The notes under the pieces: model-generated
Databases searched by the model: none
What the model was told of the DNA's origin: nothing
What the model saw: only the letters and a program-made list of their open reading frames with translations
NCBI GenBank assembly: GCA_015060705.1
Contig: SUXY01000009.1
Coordinates: 1-62,404, forward strand
Length of the DNA stretch: 62,404 bases
Direction of reading: 5' to 3'
Origin: Bacteroides sp.
GTDB lineage: Bacteria > Bacteroidota > Bacteroidia > Bacteroidales > Bacteroidaceae
Shown: positions 1-7,481 of the stretch, piece by piece
How positions within the stretch are numbered: the stretch's first letter is position 1
How the letters are laid out: each line of letters starts with the position of its first letter
Made by a program: the position numbers and the translations under genes

Positions 1-5
1 CTATA

Positions 6-239
6 ATGACGAAGGTAGAATCTAACACATTATCATATATGAAAGCAAATTTCTTGATATTACTTGATTGTTCCGTAGGAGAACTGATCAAGATACATTT
101 AACAGAACAAGAAAAAATAGAATCTGAATCTTACCAAGATTTTGAGGAGTTTATCTACACTCTGGAGGATAAGTACGATTTCAAATTATCTAATTGTTCT
201 TGGATGAGTTGTGAAGTTTTAAGCGAACGCAGTTATTAA
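6..239 (+). CDS. Hypothetical acidic small protein (77 aa)
   Basis: I do not recognise a family. The 77-residue product is acidic in its middle (EQEKIESES, then a DFEEF run), has three cysteines and no signal peptide or membrane segment. The ATG at 6 has only five bases before it in the window, so an upstream start cannot be excluded. A strong hairpin terminator follows within 10 bases of the stop, which supports it being a real transcribed gene rather than a chance frame. It lies in the A+T-rich element upstream of the recombinase. Confidence 0.5.
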   Translation: MTKVESNTLSYMKANFLILLDCSVGELIKIHLTEQEKIESESYQDFEEFIYTLEDKYDFKLSNCSWMSCEVLSERSY

Positions 240-244
240 CTAAT

Positions 245-272
245 AGAGGACATTTCGGTGTCCTCTTTATTT
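245..272 (+). terminator. Rho-independent terminator after first small gene
   Basis: Perfect 8-bp stem AGAGGACA (245-252) / TGTCCTCT (259-266), loop TTTCGG, followed by TTTATTTTT. It closes the transcript of the 77-residue gene. Confidence 0.85.
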
Positions 273-282
273 TTATATCATT

Positions 283-501
283 ATGAAGAAGCTAACTATT
301 AAATATTGGAACACATTAGAAAGAAGTTCTAAAGAGAGAGCATTATCTATGGTTTATGGAAATCAATACGGAATCATTAATGTGCTACTAAGTGAAAAGC
401 CAAACAAGAAAAGTCCATTTTGGAAGATTGTCTTTAATAAAGTAAGAATCGCAGAAGATAGTCATTACAAGACAATCGTAAACGGAACTTACCTTTGCTA
501 A
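283..501 (+). CDS. Hypothetical basic small protein (72 aa)
   Basis: No family recognised. The product is lysine/arginine rich (starts MKKLTIKYWN, contains KPNKKSPFWK) with no membrane segment or signal peptide. A basic small protein just upstream of a tyrosine recombinase could be an excisionase-type or DNA-binding accessory factor, but no helix-turn-helix is evident and this is only a positional guess. It begins 16 bases after the preceding terminator stem and ends just before an inverted-repeat region (507-581). Confidence 0.5.
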   Translation: MKKLTIKYWNTLERSSKERALSMVYGNQYGIINVLLSEKPNKKSPFWKIVFNKVRIAEDSHYKTIVNGTYLC

Positions 502-506
502 ATACA

Positions 507-581
507 CACTTTGATACAAAGTGAACATTATTCAGATTATCAACACATTAGAAAACGATAGTCAGAATTAATGTTCACTTT
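507..581 (+). promoter_or_regulatory. Mutually exclusive hairpins upstream of the recombinase
   Basis: Two alternative pairings share a segment. CACTTTG (507-513) pairs with CAAAGTG (517-523) over an ATA loop. AAAGTGAACATTA (518-530) pairs perfectly over 13 bp with TAATGTTCACTTT (569-581). Only one can form at a time. It sits 30 bases before the recombinase start, so it may be an attenuator-like switch, a terminator of the 72-residue gene (T-rich tail follows) or a recombinase/excisionase binding site. Confidence 0.5.
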
Positions 582-610
582 TATTGTTTAACTGCTAAAA
601 CCGAACATTT

Positions 611-1198
611 ATGAGCCAGAAATATTCTACTACAACTGCCGATTTCCTTGTTTGGAGTGATGCGATGAATCTTATCCGAAAATTGGCGAAAGATGATAAT
701 TATAAAATGTCGCTCCTAGTAGCACTTGGTTGTTTCACAGGATTGCGAATATCTGATATTCTCGCTTTAAGATGGAATCAGATTCTTGGTGTTTCCGAAT
801 TTACCATAATTGAGAAGAAGACAAGTAAGAAAAGAACGCTAAGACTGAATCCACAATTGCAGAAGCATATACAGGAATGTTACGAGCATATCCAACCTAT
901 CGGAGTGAAAGCACCGATTTTGGTAAGTCAGAAAGGTACAATCTTCACTATCCAAGCCATTAACAGAATATTGAAGGACATTAAGAAGAAGTACAAAGTC
1001 AAGATTAAGAATTTCTCATGCCACTCTCTCCGTAAGACATTTGGCAGACAAGTGTACAACATGAATAGCGAAAATTCGGAGTTGGCATTAGTTAAGCTCA
1101 TGGAATTATTCAATCATAGTAGTGTTAGCATTACCAAAAGATACCTTGGTTTAAGGCAAGAGGAAATATTAGAAACTTATGATTGTCTAAGCTTCTAA
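611..1198 (+). CDS. Compact tyrosine recombinase / integrase (catalytic domain only)
   Basis: Site-specific tyrosine recombinase that would cut and rejoin DNA at the element's attachment or cassette sites. Catalytic residues can be read: R46 in GLRISD, a lysine in the IIEKKTSKK beta hairpin (about 69-74), H138-x-x-R141 (HSLRKTFGR), H169 (NHSS, where most relatives have GHSS) and nucleophile Y178 (KRYLG). At 195 residues it is essentially the catalytic domain; the usual N-terminal SAM-like core-binding and arm-binding domains of 300-400-residue integrases are missing. The start at 611 follows the inverted repeats by 30 bases; no upstream in-frame extension is visible. It is followed directly by two hairpins (1207-1327) and a promoter-bearing gene. 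Family assignment is firm; which site it acts on is unknown. Confidence 0.9.
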   Translation: MSQKYSTTTADFLVWSDAMNLIRKLAKDDNYKMSLLVALGCFTGLRISDILALRWNQILGVSEFTIIEKKTSKKRTLRLNPQLQKHIQECYEHIQPIGVKAPILVSQKGTIFTIQAINRILKDIKKKYKVKIKNFSCHSLRKTFGRQVYNMNSENSELALVKLMELFNHSSVSITKRYLGLRQEEILETYDCLSF

Positions 1199-1206
1199 TT
1201 CTTGGT

Positions 1207-1327
1207 TTGGTAGATTTTTCGGAAATTTCTCTCTTTAATGGGAAGCTTCAGGAAATCTACCAACCTACCTTTTTGATGATTTTTGTAGTACCTATACCCA
1301 TTGCAGAAATTGAAGAAAAGGTAGGTT
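1207..1327. repeat. Double hairpin element, copy 1 (attC-like position)
   Basis: Two adjoining inverted repeats directly follow the recombinase stop. The first is TTGGTAGATTT (1207-1217) with AAATCTACCAA (1253-1263). The second is AACCTACCTTTT (1262-1273) with AAAAGGTAGGTT (1316-1327), enclosing a loop of about 42 bases that contains CCTATACCCATTGCAGAAAT. The second hairpin recurs with a near-identical loop at 2185-2248, after the next gene. It may be a recombination site, a terminator pair or a processed RNA. Confidence 0.7.
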
Positions 1328-1415
1328 ATATAGTCCTAAGTTTAGTGAGCTTAAAATCTCTATAAAATAATTTTTGAATTATGCAAATCTTTGTAATTTA
1401 CTGATTTTCAACCGA

Positions 1416-1447
1416 TTTTGATAATTCAAATTTTATACATAGCTTTG
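1416..1447 (+). promoter_or_regulatory. Bacteroidetes-type promoter for the DUF6717-like gene
   Basis: TTTTG (1416-1420), 19 bases, then TAGCTTTG (1440-1447). This matches the Bacteroidetes primary sigma factor consensus (TTTG, 19-21 bases, TAnnTTTG). Transcription should begin around 1453, leaving a leader of roughly 55 bases. Confidence 0.8.
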
Positions 1448-1509
1448 CACCAACGAAATCGATTCCGCTAAAACAATCCAATTATTTAATCTTTAAAATT
1501 TTATCTGTT

Positions 1510-2148
1510 ATGAGTAATTTAAAAACTTACTTCAAGAATTTTGTGTCCATATGTAAGAAAGGTTTTGCTTATGTGAGAGCTATTTCAGTTCTTGTAAAAG
1601 CCACATATCAAAGAATGGTTGGTAATGGAATCTATAATGTTTCATTTATCAAGATAGGTAGAAAATGGTATTGTGAGGTGCCTGGATTTCCAAAGGAATT
1701 GTTTGAACATACGCTAATGGTTGGTGGCGCTGCAAAGCTTCTTGAATACCATGCCAGAGGTGGAAAAAGAATTGCTATAAAAGTAAAGATAACCAATGAA
1801 GAAAATGGTAATATGGGATTAGTAAAAAACAGTTCAACTCTTACAGGAGGTGCATTTTATAATGACCTTAGTGGCTCTGTAAATGAAGAAATCTGGTTGT
1901 GTCCTGTAACCTTATTTGTTTTAGGCAAATATCCGAAGAATATTCAGATTCTTGAAGTGCGCGGTTGCATGCCATCAAAAGAACAACTTGAACATATACT
2001 CTATAATGCTATCGAATATTGTCTAAAAGATACAAGAAAATATCTTGAAGAAAACATTGTTGCGGAATTTAAGAAAGCAAAGTCAATTCATCATCAACTC
2101 GATGTAGTTGAAGGTTTTGCAACAGGAATAGGGTATGATTTTTATTAG
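1510..2148 (+). CDS. DUF6717-like hypothetical protein (212 aa)
   Basis: Function unknown. Two blocks look like the DUF6717 family as I remember it: RKWYCEVPGF followed by LMVGGAAKLLEY, and later LCPVTLFVLGKYPKNIQI. This is recall of a pattern, not a search. The N-terminus is basic with an amphipathic hydrophobic stretch (about 8-35) but no clear signal peptide; the protein is probably cytoplasmic. It has its own promoter (1416-1447) and is bracketed by two copies of the same hairpin element (1262-1327 and 2185-2248), so promoter, gene and 3' hairpin form a self-contained unit of about 920 bases next to a tyrosine recombinase. Confidence 0.65.
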   Translation: MSNLKTYFKNFVSICKKGFAYVRAISVLVKATYQRMVGNGIYNVSFIKIGRKWYCEVPGFPKELFEHTLMVGGAAKLLEYHARGGKRIAIKVKITNEENGNMGLVKNSSTLTGGAFYNDLSGSVNEEIWLCPVTLFVLGKYPKNIQILEVRGCMPSKEQLEHILYNAIEYCLKDTRKYLEENIVAEFKKAKSIHHQLDVVEGFATGIGYDFY

Positions 2149-2184
2149 ACAAGAACATTGTCTGATTTTTCAATCGACTAAACT

Positions 2185-2248
2185 ACCTACCTTTTGCCGA
2201 ATTTTTGTTCTTCCTATACCAATTACAGAAATTAAGAAAAAGGTAGGT
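2185..2248. repeat. Hairpin element, copy 2
   Basis: ACCTACCTTTT (2185-2195) pairs with AAAAGGTAGGT (2238-2248). The loop of 42 bases shares its core with copy 1: a TTTTTGT block, CCTATACC, ATT, CAGAAATT and an A-rich end. As with copy 1, it starts within about 40 bases of a coding stop. Confidence 0.7.
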
Positions 2249-2483
2249 CAAGTCCAATCCAGATTCAAAAGGGATACATAACTATAAAAATAGCCAGTAT
2301 AAGCCCGAACATATATAGAGAAGAATATATTTTTAGTCATATATTGAAAATACTTCCATTTTAAAGAAAAGAATAACACGCTTTTTATTAACTTTGTTGC
2401 AATTCTGCAAGTCTGATATAAATTAGTGGAGCAGAAGGACATATTTTAATAAGAGCGTTTGACATTATCTTAGTTCAGAAAAT

Positions 2484-2655
2484 CGCCAATTTTATGAACA
2501 ACTCTAAGATGATAGGCAAGACGCTCACGCATAGTTTATACTCACCTCTGGTGAACTATATCCGCATGCGTGGGCTATTGCTGTTTATCTGAGTTGTTAG
2601 GTGTTTGGCGATACCTCTGAACGGATATAGGCAATAGTTCCCACGCTTCTTTTTT
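2484..2655 (+). ncRNA. Predicted pseudoknotted structured RNA with 3' terminator
   Basis: Four nested or crossing pairings are visible. CGCCAA (2484-2489) pairs with TTGGCG (2605-2610), and AACAACTC (2497-2504) with GAGTTGTT (2591-2598), forming a closing stem. Inside, ACGCAT (2527-2532) pairs with ATGCGT (2566-2571) and TCACC/GGTGA caps a TCT loop (2542-2554). CTATATCCG (2556-2564) pairs with CGGATATAG (2622-2630), and GCGTGGGCTATTGC (2568-2581) with GCAATAGTTCCCACGC (2631-2646); both cross the closing stem. A T-rich run follows (TTCTTTTTTATTATT). It may be a trans-acting RNA ending there or a leader for the zinc-ribbon gene at 2701. I half-recognise it as a recurring Bacteroides element but cannot name a family. 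Confidence 0.65.
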
Positions 2656-2700
2656 ATTATTCGCTTACTTCTGGGAATTGGTTGGTGCAAATGTAATACC

Positions 2701-2901
2701 ATGGCTATACAATATGACAAAATAGAAGAAATTAAAGAAAAATGGGGTAATAAACCATGTTCACATCCAAATTTGGAAAAAGAATATTATTTTAGTGCTC
2801 AAACAGGAGAATATGTTTGTACACAATGTGGTGAAGTGTTTACTAAAGAAGAAAAAGACAAGTTAGTCGAAAAAGAAAATAGTAAGCAATACTCTCATTA
2901 A
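2701..2901 (+). CDS. Small zinc-ribbon-like protein (66 aa)
   Basis: Putative metal-binding mini-protein of unknown role. C20 and H22 (PCSH) with C40-x-x-C43 (CTQCGE) give a possible zinc site; the rest is very charged (ends with lysine/glutamate-rich residues). No signal peptide or membrane segment. It starts about 50 bases after the T-rich end of the structured RNA at 2484-2655, which may therefore be its 5' leader, and is followed after 25 bases by a larger unknown gene, so the two could be co-transcribed. Confidence 0.6.
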   Translation: MAIQYDKIEEIKEKWGNKPCSHPNLEKEYYFSAQTGEYVCTQCGEVFTKEEKDKLVEKENSKQYSH

Positions 2902-2926
2902 AAATAGCCATTAAATATACGCTGTT

Positions 2927-3787
2927 ATGAATGTCTATTTTGGAAGTTTTTCACTTTTGCAGGATACTACTAAAAGATGGAAGATTTTTTCCATCTTATT
3001 AGATATTCTCAAAATAGAAAAAATTATTTACTTCGTCCCCAATAATAAGTACTACCAATTACCATTTAGTTTTCCAAAGGAATTTCAACATATGATTCTA
3101 TATCGTTATGAAGAAGATGATATGGAAAAGGCAATTAAAGAAGCTGTTTATAAGTTTAATTCTCCAATGTGTTATCCCAAGATGAGCATTGGTAAATGGA
3201 ATGGTGAATTTATAATTAATGATATATATAAAAAAAGTCGAGCTTACAATCCTATTTATAATATAGAGTATTGCAACGACTCCAATGTCCTTGTACTTAT
3301 TGAGAATGATGATGTAGAGGATTATTCTGAACAGTTTGCAAAACATTCTCTTAATATATTAAAGAAATATGCAAATGATTTACACTATGAGAATCGAATT
3401 TGTTTCGTCCGTTTTGATGAAACATTTTTAGAGTCTGAAGAATATGACATCTTTTTATCATTCTATAAGACATCCATCTTTTATCAAGGAAAGTTTAAAA
3501 GTTTAATTAGATATCAGCCTCTAAAATATGACTCAGATATTGGATTAAAAGTTGGACAATCATACAGCGTATATAATATACAATGCCCAGATAATAATAT
3601 TAAGAAAAAGATGAAAGAATATGGATTATATTATGATCCATTAATTTCATACATAAATATAAAGTCAAAAGAACTATATCCTATCGAAAGAGGTAAATCT
3701 GACATTTCTGACTTTTTCTTGGGCAACAATCAATTAAATAGGTTGTTTCATGCCGCAATAAATTCAATAAAACAAGAAAATTGGTAG
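2927..3787 (+). CDS. Hypothetical protein (286 aa)
   Basis: I do not recognise a family. The product is rich in isoleucine, tyrosine, asparagine and lysine, is predicted soluble (no signal peptide, no convincing membrane segment) and shows no nucleotide-binding or nuclease motif that I can see. It follows the zinc-ribbon gene by 25 bases and precedes the WG-repeat gene by 25 bases, suggesting one transcript from about 2701 to 6038 or beyond. Strong A/T bias in codon use matches the rest of the element. Confidence 0.6.
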   Translation: MNVYFGSFSLLQDTTKRWKIFSILLDILKIEKIIYFVPNNKYYQLPFSFPKEFQHMILYRYEEDDMEKAIKEAVYKFNSPMCYPKMSIGKWNGEFIINDIYKKSRAYNPIYNIEYCNDSNVLVLIENDDVEDYSEQFAKHSLNILKKYANDLHYENRICFVRFDETFLESEEYDIFLSFYKTSIFYQGKFKSLIRYQPLKYDSDIGLKVGQSYSVYNIQCPDNNIKKKMKEYGLYYDPLISYINIKSKELYPIERGKSDISDFFLGNNQLNRLFHAAINSIKQENW

Positions 3788-3812
3788 GAATAAATATTCA
3801 TCAAACAATATA

Positions 3813-4910
3813 ATGGGAGAAAATGAATTAAATCATATAAAGCGTGAACGATTGCATGAACTTGGAGTCGGGGAAAAAAGTTGGTGGGAAGGTCAATCTT
3901 ATTATGAAGAGACCAAAACAATTGTTCGTACATATCGAGATGGATTATTTGGTCTTGAAATTGATAATGAAGAGTTTCTACCACCAATTAATTCCTTAAT
4001 AGAATGCTTTTATAAGAACTATAATGACAAAGAAATTTGGTTACTTGTCAAACAAAACAACAAGTATGGGCTAATTAAATGCACAGAGCACATTACAACT
4101 TTTTGTTTAGAAATCAAATACGATGAAATTTCTCATAGCCACATCAAATGCAATGGACTTTATGGAATATATGACATCTACAAAGGAATAATCATCCCTT
4201 GCATATACGACAAAGTGGCAAAAACAAAATTTGACAACATTTATATAGTAAAACAAAATGGTTTTAAAGGAATACATGGTTTAATACCATGCATATACGA
4301 TGATATCGAACTTTACTCATATACAAAAGATACGAATTATTCAATAGTTGTAAGAAATGGACTTTATGGAATATATGGCAATGGAAAAGAAATAATTCCT
4401 ACTATTTATGATGAGATAAATATTGACTATCATAATGGCATTGTTTTAAAGAAAGGAAATTTAAAGGGATTTTATACAGAGAAAAATAGTATTGTTGAGC
4501 CTCAGTATGAAGACATAAACAAATTATGTCCCCAATATTACGCTTTTTCCCAATTCGGGAAATGGGGAGTTATTAATAATTATAATGAGATTATAGTACC
4601 TCCTATATATCAAGACATTAAATTAGAAAAATCCGATAATGATTTATTCTTTTCTGTTTTATTAGATGATTATATGGGAATTTTAAACACATCGGGAACT
4701 ACCATTATTCCTATAAAGTTTAATGATATTATAATCGAAGAGGGCATCTTTTATTTAAGAATAGGTAAGAACATGTATGTTTGGGATAAAGTTGAAAAAT
4801 TTATTAAAACATTTTGGAGCGATTATTCATGCGGTTATGATTCTATCAATTCTTCAATAATGACAATTGATAGCAATCTCATAGACCTATTAGCTCCTTT
4901 AAGTGAATAA
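3813..4910 (+). CDS. WG-repeat protein (365 aa)
   Basis: Built from about seven tandem WG-type repeats of roughly 40 residues. Repeated signatures are NGLYGIY, KYGLI, KWGVINNYNEII and the partner strand IIPxIYDxI (for example IIPCIYDKV, IIPTIYDEI, IVPPIYQDI). WG repeats form beta-rich scaffolds and are common in Bacteroidetes; their ligands are mostly unknown. No signal peptide is seen, so it is probably cytoplasmic. The first 50 residues are charged and not repeat-like. Neighbours are unknown genes in tight spacing (25 bases upstream, 13 downstream). Repeat assignment is sound; function is not known. Confidence 0.8.
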   Translation: MGENELNHIKRERLHELGVGEKSWWEGQSYYEETKTIVRTYRDGLFGLEIDNEEFLPPINSLIECFYKNYNDKEIWLLVKQNNKYGLIKCTEHITTFCLEIKYDEISHSHIKCNGLYGIYDIYKGIIIPCIYDKVAKTKFDNIYIVKQNGFKGIHGLIPCIYDDIELYSYTKDTNYSIVVRNGLYGIYGNGKEIIPTIYDEINIDYHNGIVLKKGNLKGFYTEKNSIVEPQYEDINKLCPQYYAFSQFGKWGVINNYNEIIVPPIYQDIKLEKSDNDLFFSVLLDDYMGILNTSGTTIIPIKFNDIIIEEGIFYLRIGKNMYVWDKVEKFIKTFWSDYSCGYDSINSSIMTIDSNLIDLLAPLSE

Positions 4911-4923
4911 ATAAGAATTACTA

Positions 4924-5247
4924 TTGATGGATAATAAATATTTAAATACGATTCTTGATTGTATGGACGGCTATCAAAAAGACTACTACAAACAATGTAC
5001 GCTTGTAGATATTCTGCTTAGCGATAGTTGGAATCAGAAGAAAATGATAATATTTGGTAAAACAAGAGAAGAACTAAATCATCATGAACTTAATGATACA
5101 TACGCTTATCGTACTATGTTACATTATCCATACATCGTACAAGTAAGTTATCCATATGGAGCATCTAAAGAAGAAATAATAACTTTATTACAAAGAGCGA
5201 TAAATGCTGCATGTAATGCAAGAAGTAAGCATGAATCAAGGAGATGA
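4924..5247 (+). CDS. Hypothetical protein (107 aa)
   Basis: No family recognised. A short soluble protein, mostly predicted helical, with a tyrosine-rich middle (YAYRTMLHYPYIVQV). Its TGA stop overlaps the ATG at 5244 of the next gene (ATGA), a usual sign of translational coupling, so it is probably made together with the lipoprotein that follows. Start chosen at the double ATG (4924/4927); either could be used. Confidence 0.6.
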   Translation: MMDNKYLNTILDCMDGYQKDYYKQCTLVDILLSDSWNQKKMIIFGKTREELNHHELNDTYAYRTMLHYPYIVQVSYPYGASKEEIITLLQRAINAACNARSKHESRR

Positions 5248-6038
5248 GGTTAAATAACATGATAAAAAGAATATTACTATTAGGTTGCATAGCTACAATG
5301 ATAGCTTGCACACCAACAAAGCAATCAACAATAGATACTACCTTACAAACTAAGGTAGATTCTATCTTACATAACAAGATGTCCGAAATCAATGCCATTT
5401 CTGGGCAAGCTATAGTAATGGAAGTTCTGACAGGTGAAGTTAAAGCAATGGTTGGTAATGGTCAGAAACAAGCATCCTCTTTAATGCGTGCAGTATCTAT
5501 AAACAAAGCATTAGAGATAGGTAAAGTGTTCTTGTCTGATTCTGTAGATACAGGAAACGGTGTTATCGTATTGGATAGCGATACCATTTTAGACCATAAT
5601 TGGCATAGAGGTGGATATGGTAAAATCACATTGAAGCAAGGGTTGGTTTGTGAATCTGATATAGCAATTCGTAAAGCATTAGATATTGTAGGTGTTGAAG
5701 CCGTAGATAGTTTGGTTACTCCGCTTGAAATGCTGAAACTCTTTAATGGTATTATCAAAAACGATAGCTTGAAGTCTACTTTCAGATATTGTGTTACAGA
5801 CGCATTGGGTAAACCTGCCTCATCGGAGAAAGTAGAGGTAGCAGGATTATCGGGTAGAAGTATCGTTTCTAAAGCGAATCCAGAAAGAATAGAATATGCA
5901 GTAGAGTTTTGCGGTTACTTTCCTGCCGATGAGCCTAAATACTCCATTATTGTGAGCATGAATAAGATTGGTTTTCCTGCAAGTGGTGGTTTAATGGCAG
6001 GTAGTGTGTTTAAAGAAATTGTTGAATCTGTTAAATAG
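5244..6038 (+). CDS. Lipoprotein resembling a penicillin-binding transpeptidase domain, catalytic motifs lost
   Basis: N-terminal lipoprotein signal with lipobox TMIAC (Cys22), so anchored to a membrane after export. The body has the outline of a PBP transpeptidase: GQAIVMEVLTGEVKAMV, then an ALEIGKVF...VDTGNG block and a LKQGLVCESDIAIRKAL block typical of the region around the SxN motif. The expected active-site SxxK position reads S79-L-M-R82, the SxN position reads SDI (128-130) and KTG is replaced by LSG (202-204). It is therefore probably a non-enzymatic decoy, sensor or inhibitor. ATG at 5244 overlaps the upstream stop; an internal ATG at 5259 gives an equally good signal peptide. Domain identity is inferred from pattern, not search. 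Confidence 0.65.
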   Translation: MRLNNMIKRILLLGCIATMIACTPTKQSTIDTTLQTKVDSILHNKMSEINAISGQAIVMEVLTGEVKAMVGNGQKQASSLMRAVSINKALEIGKVFLSDSVDTGNGVIVLDSDTILDHNWHRGGYGKITLKQGLVCESDIAIRKALDIVGVEAVDSLVTPLEMLKLFNGIIKNDSLKSTFRYCVTDALGKPASSEKVEVAGLSGRSIVSKANPERIEYAVEFCGYFPADEPKYSIIVSMNKIGFPASGGLMAGSVFKEIVESVK

Positions 6039-6065
6039 TAAGTTAACAATAAAAATCTTATAGTT

Positions 6066-7052
6066 ATGAATCCATTATCAAAGTACACAAGTAAACCTTA
6101 TGTAATTGGAATTATTGCAATTATTTTAGTTCCATCCATCGGAATTGCTTTTGCCAATTCTTCAATAGCAGACTTTTTCTTATCTGCATTGTATGTAATC
6201 TTATTACTTATCATTTGCGGTGTTCCTGTTATACTACCAGATATTCGCAAGTGGATGAAATTACAAAACAATCCTGAATATCTATATAACGAGGTTATGG
6301 AAAAGGGAAGTTCCGAATCATTCAAAAAATTGGAAGAGTTAGCAAAGAATGGTAATTTGGAAGCTATTTATTTTTATGCACTTACCTATTATGTTGAAAA
6401 CAGCGTAATTCCTCTTAATGCAGAAAAGACTTTTCATTGGGCTTCTAAAGCCGCTCAAAAGGGATATGGATTAGCACAGAATTTACTTGGGGGACTATAC
6501 CTTAATGGAGTTGGTATAGAAACCGATTATGCGGAAGCTGTTTCATGGTTTGAAGAATCTATAAAGAACAATGTGTATGAAAGTGAAATTGGTTTATTCC
6601 AATGCTACGAACAAGGTGGATATGGAATAGAACAAGATTTCCATAAAGCATTTCAACATTTAAGAAACCATGCTTTAAGAACTGACAATGTTAATAGCAA
6701 ATTTGAAGTTGCCGTTCGATTATTTGACGGACACGGTGTAGAAGAAAACAAGAATGAAGCATTTAAATGGTTCCAGAAAGTGGCAAATACAGATGTTGTT
6801 GGAACATATCACGATGATGAAATAGATGAAGAAGCGACTTGGATACAAACAATACCAGAAGGAGCTGTAATAAATTCATTCTATAATTTAGCTGTTTGTT
6901 ATCAAAACGGTTATGGCACACCAAAGAATGATGAAGCCGCAAAACATTGGATGAATAAATATGATGCAGCCGTTCGTGATAATGATGAATATGCAAAACT
7001 TAATGAAAAAGAACGCAGAAAATTTGATATAGAAAGAATGAAGCAATATTAA
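6066..7052 (+). CDS. Membrane-anchored Sel1-repeat protein (328 aa)
   Basis: Two hydrophobic segments (about residues 13-31 and 37-56) are followed by a cytoplasmic or periplasmic array of Sel1-like repeats (TPR subclass): the AxKGYGLAQNLLGGLYLNG, AEAVSWFEESI, EAFKWFQKVA and AVCYQNGYGTPKND motifs recur every 36 residues or so, ending with AAKHWMNKY. Sel1 repeats mediate protein-protein contacts. It starts 27 bases after the PBP-like lipoprotein and may act with it at the membrane; a terminator (7060-7094) closes the unit. Family certain, role unknown. Confidence 0.8.
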   Translation: MNPLSKYTSKPYVIGIIAIILVPSIGIAFANSSIADFFLSALYVILLLIICGVPVILPDIRKWMKLQNNPEYLYNEVMEKGSSESFKKLEELAKNGNLEAIYFYALTYYVENSVIPLNAEKTFHWASKAAQKGYGLAQNLLGGLYLNGVGIETDYAEAVSWFEESIKNNVYESEIGLFQCYEQGGYGIEQDFHKAFQHLRNHALRTDNVNSKFEVAVRLFDGHGVEENKNEAFKWFQKVANTDVVGTYHDDEIDEEATWIQTIPEGAVINSFYNLAVCYQNGYGTPKNDEAAKHWMNKYDAAVRDNDEYAKLNEKERRKFDIERMKQY

Positions 7053-7059
7053 AAACGGC

Positions 7060-7094
7060 AAAGCCAACCTACCCATTACGGATAAGTTGGCTTT
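7060..7094. terminator. Hairpin between convergent genes
   Basis: AAAGCCAAC (7060-7068) pairs perfectly with GTTGGCTTT (7086-7094) over a 17-base loop. It lies between the Sel1 gene (+) and a small minus-strand frame (stop at 7115) and could end both. Confidence 0.7.
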
Positions 7095-7114
7095 CATCAT
7101 TTGGATACTCTTTT

Positions 7115-7237
7115 CTATAATCTTTTGTCTGAAACACCTTTGGAAAGCAAAGGTTTCTTGTTTGTTGCTGTTTTCATTGAAATAGGTTCAAGTCCAACGA
7201 GATTCTTAAAATACTTCTTAAAATCAAAATTATTCAT
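7115..7237 (-). CDS. Possible 40-residue basic protein
   Basis: An open frame with an ATG at 7237 encodes a 40-residue lysine-rich peptide (starts MNNFDFKKYFKN, contains KTATNKKPLLSK). It ends before the convergent hairpin at 7060-7094, which would serve as its terminator. It is the only coding candidate in the otherwise gene-free stretch 7053-7448. No family recognised; could be chance. Confidence 0.35.
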   Translation of the reverse strand: MNNFDFKKYFKNLVGLEPISMKTATNKKPLLSKGVSDKRL

Positions 7238-7448
7238 AGCTATAAATTTTTAATTAGACATATATACAAGGATATATAGGACGCAGAAATAATACAAATG
7301 GATTGAATGATACTTGATATATTCGAAGTAGAAATAGTGATAATCACTGAATTTTAAGTGAATGGGAAACTACATCATTCTTGATTATATATAAAACAAG
7401 AACATAGAAAAAACATACTCCCCTCTCCCAACTTATCACGGTGAAACG

Positions 7449-7479
7449 TTGTTGGATATATAGTTATTTACTATTTTTG
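7449..7479 (+). promoter_or_regulatory. Promoter for the MNT nucleotidyltransferase
   Basis: TTG (7449-7451), 20 bases, TATTTTTG (7472-7479): a full match to the Bacteroidetes -33/-7 pattern. Predicted transcription start about 7486, which is downstream of the first possible TTG codon (7482) of the gene. Confidence 0.7.
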
Positions 7480-7481
7480 CA

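Noticed and set aside
611..1198. XerC/XerD dimer-resolution recombinase
   Set aside because: Too short, lacks the core-binding domain, and sits in an accessory element with divergent NHSS motif.
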